Origin: Burkholderiales bacterium
GTDB taxonomy: Bacteria; Pseudomonadota; Gammaproteobacteria; Burkholderiales; Burkholderiaceae_C
Assembly (NCBI GenBank): GCA_016223165.1
Contig: JACRPO010000014.1
Location: forward strand, 1-64,000
Length of the DNA stretch: 64,000 nt
Direction: 5' to 3'
The notes beneath the pieces are model-generated. The model was not told where the DNA came from, did not search any database, and was given only the letters and a program-made list of their open reading frames with translations. Below are positions 57,531 to 64,000 of the stretch, piece after piece. Position 1 is the first letter of the stretch. Every line of letters begins with the position of its first letter. The position numbers and the translations under genes are program-made.

Positions 57531-58430
57531 TCACGACCAGATCCGATAAGCCCAGAAGCTCTCGTCCTCGTCGATCGCCCGGTTGAGTTCCCCGGGGCTC
57601 ATGCCGGCAATGCGGCGGACTTCTCGGCACAAATGAGCCTGGTCGGAGTAGCCGCTGCCCACGGCAATGGCGGCCCAGTCGGGGCCACGCCCGGAAGAAC
57701 CGGACAGGTGGGCGTCGCGTGCCAGGAAGAACGACTCCTCGGCGCGGCCCATGCGGCGCAGTTCGCGCAACGGCAAGCCGGCCCACTGCTTGATGCGGCG
57801 CTCCACCTGGCGCAGGCTCTTGCCCGCGCCGGATGCGCCCGCCTTGAGCGCCAGGCCTTCAGCCCAGTGGCGGTAGCGCTGCGTGCGTGGCATGGCCAGG
57901 TGGCGCAGCACGCTCCAGCGTGGCTCCAGGAACTCCTCGATGACCTGCACGCGAGCGCCGTCATCGGCAGCGTCCTGGACCGCCCGCACCATGGCTCGCC
58001 AGGAGACATCGCACACCGCTTCGATCGGCACGACACGATTGACGTACGCAGCAATGTCGATATCCGTCAAGGCCTGGAACGCCTGCGGCAGCAAGCCCAG
58101 CATGAATGCGCGCACCGGACCCGGGTTGACGCTGACACACGGAACGGTGTGCGGCCCGGAAAAGGAGATCGCCGGCACCGGCTCATCGACGACATCGTCG
58201 CCGCGGCGAACGAGGCGCGACTCACCTTGCAGGATCCAGCAGATGCCGCACAGCGGCGAGGCCGGGAAGTGGTTGTGGCGCTGATCCGGCCGCAGCGAGG
58301 CCCCCACCGTGCTGCGCGTGATGTAGGACCGAACGCAGGAAGACAGCGACAGGCGCGGCGCCATCAATGCGCTGGTCGGCGCCGTTCCCTGCCCGACTTG
58401 GGGACTCGACGTTTCGCGAACAAGACTCAT
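57531..58430 (-). CDS. AraC-family transcriptional regulator
   Basis: A 299-aa regulator with an N-terminal ligand/dimerisation domain of about 190 residues and a C-terminal double HTH. The HTH pattern is SLRQVERRIKQWAGLPLRELRRMGR, then DWAAIAVGSGYSDQAHLCREVRRIAGMSPGEL. The ATG at 58428-58430 is chosen; a TTG two codons earlier is possible. It is divergent (104 bp) from the ABC/LolA-like operon and is its likely regulator. Confidence 0.85.
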   Translation of the reverse strand: MSLVRETSSPQVGQGTAPTSALMAPRLSLSSCVRSYITRSTVGASLRPDQRHNHFPASPLCGICWILQGESRLVRRGDDVVDEPVPAISFSGPHTVPCVSVNPGPVRAFMLGLLPQAFQALTDIDIAAYVNRVVPIEAVCDVSWRAMVRAVQDAADDGARVQVIEEFLEPRWSVLRHLAMPRTQRYRHWAEGLALKAGASGAGKSLRQVERRIKQWAGLPLRELRRMGRAEESFFLARDAHLSGSSGRGPDWAAIAVGSGYSDQAHLCREVRRIAGMSPGELNRAIDEDESFWAYRIWS

Positions 58431-58534
58431 CGACAAAGTCTAGTCCAGCCGGCATGTCGAAACCGTTCAATACAGACCCAGAAAGGGCCTGGGACACTGC
58501 GGCGGTGACTGATTGTCGATTTCTCGAACGCACC

Positions 58535-59242
58535 ATGCACCCCGTCGTCCTGAAGCAGGTCCACAAGACTTACCGGCTCGACTCGGTCGGCGTGCCGGCC
58601 CTCGCCGACATCGATCTCGACATCCGCGCCAACTGCTTCACCGTGATCTGCGGCCCCTCGGGCAGCGGCAAGACGACCTTGCTCAATCTCATCGGTTGCA
58701 TCGACCGGCCCGATCAGGGTGACGTGATGGTGGCGGGACGTCAGGCGCAGCGGATGTCCGACGACGAACTGTCGGACTTTCGCGCCCGCCACCTCGGCTT
58801 CGTCTTCCAGAATTTCAATCTGCTGCCGGTACTCACGGCCTATGAGAACGTCGAGTACCCGCTGCTGCTGACCAAGGTGCCCGGGGCGCAGCGTCGCGCG
58901 CGCGTGCTGGCTCTGCTCCACGCGGTGGGTCTGGCAGACCGCGCCAGCAGCCGCCCCGGTCAGCTCTCCGGCGGGCAACGCCAACGGGTGGCCATTGCCC
59001 GGGCACTGGCACCGGCGCCGCAACTCGTGCTGGCCGACGAGCCCACCGCCAACCTGGACAGCCAGACCGGCGCGGCCATCATCGCCTTGATGCGCAAGAT
59101 GCAGCGCGAGCACCAGGTCTCCTTCGTCTTCTCCTCGCACGACCCGCACGTGCTGGCGGCCGCGGACGACACGGTGCATCTGCACGATGGCCGCATCACC
59201 CGCGTCGAGCGGCGCATCGAAACGCACGCGGCGCCGGCATGA
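58535..59242 (+). CDS. LolD/MacB-type ABC ATPase
   Basis: A 235-aa ATPase with GPSGSGKTTLLNLIGCID, VFQNFNLLPVL, LSGGQRQRVAIARAL, LVLADEPTANLDSQTG and FSSHDPHVL. These are the hallmarks of the MacB/LolD mechanotransmission class rather than importers. It overlaps the next permease by 4 bp (ATGA). With a FtsX-like permease, LolA-like protein and barrel downstream it suggests transport of a lipid-linked or lipoprotein cargo through the envelope. Confidence 0.9.
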   Translation: MHPVVLKQVHKTYRLDSVGVPALADIDLDIRANCFTVICGPSGSGKTTLLNLIGCIDRPDQGDVMVAGRQAQRMSDDELSDFRARHLGFVFQNFNLLPVLTAYENVEYPLLLTKVPGAQRRARVLALLHAVGLADRASSRPGQLSGGQRQRVAIARALAPAPQLVLADEPTANLDSQTGAAIIALMRKMQREHQVSFVFSSHDPHVLAAADDTVHLHDGRITRVERRIETHAAPA

Positions 59243-60624
59243 AGGCCCTCTCGCTGGCCCTGCGCAACCTGCTGCGCAACCGTCGCCGGTCTCTCACCAC
59301 CTTGCTGGCCATGACCATCGGCATGGTGGCGATCCTGGTGTTTGGCGGCTACAGCTCCGACACCAGGTACATGATGCAGACCGGCGTGGTCCAGCAGTTC
59401 GGCCATTTGCAGATCCAGCGGCCGAATTACTTCTCGGAGGGCGGCGACAACCCCACCGCCTACGGAATCGGCAGCTACCGGCGCATCATCGATGCGGTGA
59501 AGCACGATCCGGTGCTGGCGCCGATGCTGACCGTGGTCACGCCGTCCCTGCAGCTCGGCGGCGTGGCCGGCAACTTCTCCACCGGCAGTTCGCGCTCGGT
59601 GATGGCCTCCGGGCTGGTGGTGGACGAGTTCAATCGCATGCTGTCGTGGAACGACTACGGCATGACCAGCTATGCCCAACAGCTGCCCCTGGCCGGCACC
59701 GGCGAAGATGCCGTGGTCATCGGCAACGGCGTGGCCCGCAAGCTGGGGCTGTGCCAGGCGCTGCGGGTGGCCGATTGCCGCCCGCCGCCGCGCGCCGCCA
59801 CCGAAGGCCCGCAAGCGCCGGACGACATCGTCGCGCTTTCGGCGCTAGAACGCACGGGCCTTGCAGCCCGCGACGAAACCCGCATCGAAATGCTGGCGGC
59901 CTCGGCCCAGGGCGCGCCCAACGTCGTCGGGCTGCGCGTCGTCAAGGCGCAGAACATGGGCCTCAAGGCCACTGACGACGTGTACATCGCGATGCACCTG
60001 GCTCAGGCCCAGAAGCTCATCTACGGCGCTGCGCCGCCCCAGGTCACGGCCATTGCCGTGCAGCTGCAGCACACCGATCAGTTGCCCCTGGCCAGGCAGC
60101 GGCTGTCGCATTTGCTGGCCACGGAGTTCAAGAACGAACCGCTGGAGATCCTCGAGTTCGGCACGCTGTACCCGATGTACGGCCAATCGATCGCCTTCAT
60201 GGACTCGGTGTTCGGGTTCATCTCCGTGTTGATCGGCGTCATCGTGCTGTTCACCATCGGCAACACCATGAGCACGGCGGTGGTGGAGCGCACCGTCGAG
60301 ATCGGCACCTTGCGCGCCATCGGCTTGCGCCGCGCCGGCATCCGCGGCATGTTCGTGGCCGAGGGCGTGCTGCTCGGCCTGGCCGGTGCGCTGCTCGGCG
60401 TGTCGTGCGCGCTGGTCGTCGGCTACGCGATCAATCACAGCGGCATGGCCTACACCCCACCGGGCTACGTGTACGCGTACCTGATCAAGGTCCGTATTCT
60501 GGAAGACATGCCGCTGCTGACGGGCAGCATGATCGGACTGGTGGCGGTGGCGGTGTTCTCGGCATGGTGGCCGGCGACTCGCGCATCGAAGCTGCCGATC
60601 GTCGATGCCTTGCGCCACGTGTGA
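59239..60624 (+). CDS. LolC/E- or MacB-type ABC permease (FtsX domain)
   Basis: A 461-aa permease with TM1 near residues 18-40, a large periplasmic domain (about 240-270 residues), then three TM helices at the end with GNTMSTAVVERTVEIGTLRAIGLRR, the FtsX motif. The periplasmic region has a Cys-containing insert (GLCQALRVADCRPPPRAA). It acts with the ATPase upstream; LolE-like or macrolide-like cargo cannot be told from sequence. Confidence 0.88.
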   Translation: MKALSLALRNLLRNRRRSLTTLLAMTIGMVAILVFGGYSSDTRYMMQTGVVQQFGHLQIQRPNYFSEGGDNPTAYGIGSYRRIIDAVKHDPVLAPMLTVVTPSLQLGGVAGNFSTGSSRSVMASGLVVDEFNRMLSWNDYGMTSYAQQLPLAGTGEDAVVIGNGVARKLGLCQALRVADCRPPPRAATEGPQAPDDIVALSALERTGLAARDETRIEMLAASAQGAPNVVGLRVVKAQNMGLKATDDVYIAMHLAQAQKLIYGAAPPQVTAIAVQLQHTDQLPLARQRLSHLLATEFKNEPLEILEFGTLYPMYGQSIAFMDSVFGFISVLIGVIVLFTIGNTMSTAVVERTVEIGTLRAIGLRRAGIRGMFVAEGVLLGLAGALLGVSCALVVGYAINHSGMAYTPPGYVYAYLIKVRILEDMPLLTGSMIGLVAVAVFSAWWPATRASKLPIVDALRHV

Positions 60625-60635
60625 AGCGAGGCACG

Positions 60636-61415
60636 ATGAGAGCACTGGCCCCCGCCATCGTGGCACTCGCTCTCGTTGGCGCGCTGCCCGGAGCTGCCCG
60701 CGCCGCCGCGTCCGCACAAGACATCCTCGCCGCCAGCGACGCCGTTCGAAACCCCACGCACCCCTTTGGCGTGACCAACACGTTGATCGAATATCGAAAC
60801 GGCAAACAGACCGACACCAGCATGCTGGGCATCTACTCCAAGGCCGATGCGCCGAGCGGCCAGTTCCGCAGCCTGGTCCGCTTCATGGCCCCGGCCCGCG
60901 ACGCCAACAAGCTGATGCTCTACAGCGGCCGGGACCTGTGGTTCTACGACCCCGCCAGCAAGGCCAGCGTGCGCCTGTCGCCGCAGCAGCGGCTGCTCGG
61001 CCAGGCCTCCAACGGCGACGTAGTCACCGTCAATCTCGCCAAGGACTACCAGGCCACCGACGCGGGCGAGGAAGACACGCAGGACGGCGAACGCATCAGC
61101 CGCCGCTGCCACAAGCTGACGCTGGCGGCGCGCACGCCCGATGCCAGCTACCACCACATCGAGATCTGGATCGACATCGGCAACAACCAACCGGTCAAGG
61201 CGCGCTTCTATGCCGAGAGCGGCAAGCTGCTCAAGACCGCCTATTTCCGCCACTACCGCAAGGTGCTCGGCCATGAGCGCCCGACAGAGACCGTGATCAT
61301 CGACGGACTCGACCCGAGCTGGGTCACGGTGATGCGCTTTTCCGACTGGGTGAAGCGCGAGGTTCCCGACGCCTGGCTGCAGCGCGACTACCTGCCGCAC
61401 TTCAAGCCGGAGTAG
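60636..61415 (+). CDS. LolA-like outer-membrane lipoprotein-sorting protein
   Basis: A 259-aa periplasmic protein: signal peptide ending in ARAAAS, then a LolA/LppX-like beta half-barrel (TNTLIEYRNGKQTDTSML; DLWFYDPASKASVRLSPQQRLLG; HHIEIWIDIGNNQPVKARF). Family members carry a hydrophobic cargo, usually with a DUF4292/LolA fold in operons with FtsX permeases. It lies 11 bp after the permease. It likely receives the substrate from the ABC pair and passes it to the barrel encoded next. Confidence 0.85.
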   Translation: MRALAPAIVALALVGALPGAARAAASAQDILAASDAVRNPTHPFGVTNTLIEYRNGKQTDTSMLGIYSKADAPSGQFRSLVRFMAPARDANKLMLYSGRDLWFYDPASKASVRLSPQQRLLGQASNGDVVTVNLAKDYQATDAGEEDTQDGERISRRCHKLTLAARTPDASYHHIEIWIDIGNNQPVKARFYAESGKLLKTAYFRHYRKVLGHERPTETVIIDGLDPSWVTVMRFSDWVKREVPDAWLQRDYLPHFKPE

Positions 61416-61421
61416 TCGGGC

Positions 61422-62735
61422 ATGCATCCGGGCTCGGCCGTACCACCCGCGCCGACCCATCTGCGGTTGCTGCCTCTGCGCATGCGCGCATTGATCGTGG
61501 CTGGGCTGGCCGCCGCGGCCCTATGGCCACAGCGCGCGTGGGCCGACGACACGGCCGCCCTGTCGTTGGCCGACAGCGCGCCGAGCAAGCCCAGCGCCCC
61601 CAGCGACTGGCAGTGGTACGTCGAGGGCGCGCTCGGCCAGACCCGCTCGCGATACGGCGGCGGCACCGCCGCCAGCCAGCGCCTGTCATTGGACGTGCAG
61701 GTCGACCAGTCCTTTGCGTCGCGCTGGCGCGCGGTGCTGGCTGACCGCCTCGACGTGAACTGGCCGGCGTCGAGCGGCCCGCATCACGGCATCAATACGC
61801 TGAAGGAGGCCCACCTCAGCTGGCAGGTGCGCGACGACCGCATCGTCGACCTCGGCCGCGTCAACGCACGTCATGGCGTGGCCACCGGCTACAACCCGAC
61901 CGACTTCTTTCGCGCCGGGGCGATTCGTTCGCCGGTGTCGGTCGACCCGGGCAGCCTGAAGAAGAACCGACTTGGCAGCGTCATGCTGCGCGCCCAGAAC
62001 CTTTGGCGCGGCGGCTCGTTCACGGCGCTGGTTTCACCCAAGCTGGCGGAACGAGCCACAACCGAACCCTTCAACCCGGACTTCGGCGCCACCAACAACC
62101 GGCTTCGCTGGTTGGTGGCCCTTGGTCAGCAGCTGACGGAAGATCTCAATCCGCAGTGGCTGGCGTACGGCGGCGAGGGCGAGGCCACGCAGCTGGGATT
62201 CAACCTGACCACGCTGCTCGGCGATGCCAGCGTCGCCTTTGTCGAATGGTCAGGCGGGCGCAGCCGCAAGCAGCTGGCGCAGGCCTTGAACACGGCCGAC
62301 GACGCGGCCTGGCGCAACAGGCTGGCCGTCGGCCTGACCCATACGACCGCGAGCAAACTCTCACTGACGCTGGAATACGACCACAACAGCGCCGCCCTCG
62401 ATCGGGCCCACTGGAATGCGCTGATGCGCGGCGCGCCCGCGGCCTACCTGCAGTATCGAAACTGGACACAGAACGCCCAGGAATTGCCGACCCGGCAAGC
62501 GCTGGGTGCGTACGCGCTCTGGCAGGACGCCCTGGTGCAACGCCTCGACCTGAACGCCATGGTGCGCATCAACCTGGCCGATCGCAGCCACCTGGTTTGG
62601 CTGGAAGCGCGCTACCACCTGGACCGCGCCGACCTGGCATGGCAGTGGCAGGTCCAAAGCGGCAGGGCCGGCAGCGAGTTCGGCGCGGCGCCGCACCGAC
62701 GGGCGTGGCAGGCGCTGGCGCGCTACTACTTCTGA
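61422..62735 (+). CDS. Outer-membrane barrel protein of the ABC/LolA-like operon
   Basis: A 437-aa exported protein. An N-terminal basic segment precedes the hydrophobic signal ALIVAGLAAAALWPQRAWAD. Amphipathic beta strands with Arg/Trp girdles follow, and the chain ends RRAWQALARYYF, with a terminal Phe as barrels show. The start at 61422 gives a long leader; the ATG at 61482 gives a conventional signal peptide. I do not recognise the family beyond resemblance to alginate/FadL-like barrels. Last gene of the operon. Confidence 0.78.
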   Translation: MHPGSAVPPAPTHLRLLPLRMRALIVAGLAAAALWPQRAWADDTAALSLADSAPSKPSAPSDWQWYVEGALGQTRSRYGGGTAASQRLSLDVQVDQSFASRWRAVLADRLDVNWPASSGPHHGINTLKEAHLSWQVRDDRIVDLGRVNARHGVATGYNPTDFFRAGAIRSPVSVDPGSLKKNRLGSVMLRAQNLWRGGSFTALVSPKLAERATTEPFNPDFGATNNRLRWLVALGQQLTEDLNPQWLAYGGEGEATQLGFNLTTLLGDASVAFVEWSGGRSRKQLAQALNTADDAAWRNRLAVGLTHTTASKLSLTLEYDHNSAALDRAHWNALMRGAPAAYLQYRNWTQNAQELPTRQALGAYALWQDALVQRLDLNAMVRINLADRSHLVWLEARYHLDRADLAWQWQVQSGRAGSEFGAAPHRRAWQALARYYF

Positions 62736-62780
62736 ACGCCTGAACGACCGATCAGTGCCACCTCGGTCTCGCCCGCAAGC

Positions 62781-63188
62781 CTAAGCGCGGGGTGCGCCAT
62801 GCCCGGCAGCAGACGCAAACGCAAGCACGTGACCATCGAGGTCCAGGGAGTACGCCGCCAAGTGCCCCCAGTCGCGAGGCAAGAGTGGGCTCAGCTCCGT
62901 TGCCCCTGCCTCGATCGCCCGTTGGTGGTAGCTGGCCGGGTCGTGCGTGACCAGATAGAGCTCGGCGCGCGGTATTCCCCTGGCGATCGCCGGATCAGGC
63001 AGCGCCTCGCCGATGAGCCGGCGGATGCCGCTCTCCGGCATGAGGCCAAGCACGCCACCGCCGGGGAGACGGAATTCGGTCATGCCCGGCACGTCCAGCT
63101 GCGGCGCCATGCCCAGGACCTTTCGATAGAACGCCGCGCTGCGCGCCTGATCAGCGACATAGAAAATGAAATGTGAAGCGGATGGCAT
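62781..63188 (-). CDS. VOC (glyoxalase/bleomycin resistance) family protein
   Basis: A 135-aa single-domain VOC protein with two beta-alpha-beta3 units: HFIFYVADQARSAAFYRKVLG (metal-binding His at residue 6) and AELYLVTHDPASYHQRAIEAGA with LDLDGHVLAFA. The metal-binding Glu in strand 8 is not obvious (HVLAFA instead of HVxExx), so activity is unsure. It stands alone, convergent with the barrel gene. The 248 bp between it and the TetR gene (63189-63436) hold nothing recognisable. Confidence 0.85.
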   Translation of the reverse strand: MPSASHFIFYVADQARSAAFYRKVLGMAPQLDVPGMTEFRLPGGGVLGLMPESGIRRLIGEALPDPAIARGIPRAELYLVTHDPASYHQRAIEAGATELSPLLPRDWGHLAAYSLDLDGHVLAFASAAGHGAPRA

Positions 63189-63436
63189 GGGCAGGCTCGA
63201 AGTTGCGGGTGCCAGCGATGCAGCGGCACGTCGTCGAGGCGGCCGTGAGGATAGGCAGGCCTCGCGACGTGCACATTGTCGACCAGACCATCGCGCGGAG
63301 CAGGTAGGCCGCCGACCGGACGGCGTGCCGCCAGCGCCACACCAGCAGATCAGCCTGCGGGCGCGCGCGCGCGGAAACAGCAGGGCGCCGCCTCACCCCC
63401 AAGCGAAGAACGCCGCGATGCGCGGCGACTTCGCCT

Positions 63437-64000
63437 CTACGCCCCGAACAGCACGACGAAGCGCTCGGCGGCTCGCTGTGCACGCCGACGGATCGCCTTG
63501 TCGTCCGGCGGCTGCGCAACGCCCCACAGCAGCCGCACCTGCAGGTCGCCCACCAGCAGGCCGATGAAAGTCTCGATCGCGTCGGCGCCGTCGACGCGGC
63601 GCATGCGTCCGGCAGCGATCTGCTGCGCGAAGTAGCGCCGCACCAGCGGTACCGTGTTGTCGCGCCCGTTGGCAGCCAGCGCCTGCGCCAGCTCCGGCGC
63701 CAAATGCGCCTCGGCGATCGCGGCGCGGTTGATGGCCAGCGATTGCGCGCCGGTCAACAGCGACAGCAGATCCACGCCGAAGCGGCGCAGCGTGGGCTCC
63801 AGCGGCTGCTCGCCATCGAGCGCGGCCGCCAGGTCCGCATTCATCGCCACCGCCGCACGCGCCACCAGCGCGGCGAACAAGGCCTGCTTGGTCGGGAAGA
63901 GCTGGTACAGCGTGTTCTTCGAGGCGCGGGAGCGCGTGGCCACCTGCAGCATCGTCGTGTCGCGGTAGCCGTTCTCCGCCATCAACGCGAGTGCAGCGTC
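63437..64000 (-). CDS. TetR-family regulator (5' end cut by window edge)
   Basis: At least 187 codons of a TetR/AcrR regulator; the frame stays open to the right edge, so the true start lies outside. The HTH is MAENGYRDTTMLQVATRSRASKNTLYQLFPTKQALFAALV, typical of the family. The C-terminal domain has SLAINRAAIAEAHLAPELA and RRYFAQQIAAGRM, as in AcrR-like C-terminal (TetR_C_7) members. Its target is unknown and may lie beyond the window. Confidence 0.88.
   Translation of the reverse strand, partial: DAALALMAENGYRDTTMLQVATRSRASKNTLYQLFPTKQALFAALVARAAVAMNADLAAALDGEQPLEPTLRRFGVDLLSLLTGAQSLAINRAAIAEAHLAPELAQALAANGRDNTVPLVRRYFAQQIAAGRMRRVDGADAIETFIGLLVGDLQVRLLWGVAQPPDDKAIRRRAQRAAERFVVLFGA

Noticed and set aside
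1..64000. tRNA, rRNA, CRISPR arrays and IS transposases
   Set aside because: I looked for cloverleaf ends, rRNA-like conserved stretches, regularly spaced repeats and transposase motifs and saw none. A short degenerate tRNA could escape manual reading.

Overview
The window is very GC-rich DNA from what looks like a betaproteobacterium of the order Burkholderiales (Rubrivivax/Leptothrix/Methylibium-like). This rests on codon use, a PEP-CTERM protein, an xsc-pta pair, a GtsABCD-type sugar importer, an Ftr-type iron uptake operon, c-type cytochromes and a chromosomal integron with uniform long attC sites. The placement is inference; there is no rRNA or tRNA gene here to confirm it.

Positions 1-6.3 kb hold an integron cassette array read on the minus strand. 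Five complete attC sites (about 132-135 bp) have near-invariant ends and covarying stems; one attC is broken. The cassettes carry a BrnT toxin (cut by the window edge), a DUF2971 protein, a two-TM protein, two copies of a cassette with no conserved reading frame, a DUF262 + HEPN pair that looks like an anti-phage module, and an unknown protein. No integrase lies on the attI side (right of 6.3 kb), so within this window it is a CALIN-like array. Two paralogous small genes, each followed by its own short palindromic repeats, sit at the array edge and inside the broken attC.

6.8-16.8 kb: a CobS/CobT-like AAA+/VWA pair follows an IclR regulator that is divergent from xsc-pta (sulfoacetaldehyde to acetyl-CoA). 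Next come a DUF924 gene and a membrane GGDEF-EAL protein with a coding minisatellite.

17-29.6 kb: a partly decayed neighbourhood. It has a prs fragment, an internally deleted capA, an intact phosphoribosyltransferase and an archease-RtcB RNA ligase pair. These are interleaved with two binding-protein-dependent ABC importers of the Fe3+/phosphonate/polyamine type. A 159-bp inverted-repeat element separates the ATPase and permease of the first.

29.6-36.8 kb: a Rossmann LOG-like protein, the glucose-type importer gtsABCD, then an SOS operon. The SOS operon has a perfect LexA box, a 28-aa ORF, a 67-aa ORF, a UmuD-like protein with Arg at the catalytic Lys position, and UmuC.

37-47 kb: two respiratory-type cytochrome clusters. 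The first has three small c-type cytochromes divergent from an OmpR/HisKA two-component system. The second has a heme protein with an ethylbenzene-dehydrogenase-like heme domain, a monoheme cytochrome, and a nine-heme-motif protein fused to a membrane cytochrome b domain. A PEP-CTERM gene and a D-2-hydroxyacid dehydrogenase lie between them.

47-64 kb: a chromate-transporter (ChrA) gene, then a five-gene iron uptake operon (P19-like protein, porin, cupredoxin, FTR1 permease, FtrD) behind an FNR-like box. Next are a SPASM radical SAM gene and a class III ribonucleotide reductase set (nrdD, a detached glycyl-radical tail, nrdG) behind two NrdR boxes. An AraC regulator divergent from an ABC/LolA-like/outer-membrane four-gene operon follows, then a VOC protein and a TetR regulator running off the right edge. 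The FNR-like box, class III reductase and multiheme cytochromes together suggest a facultative, redox-versatile lifestyle.
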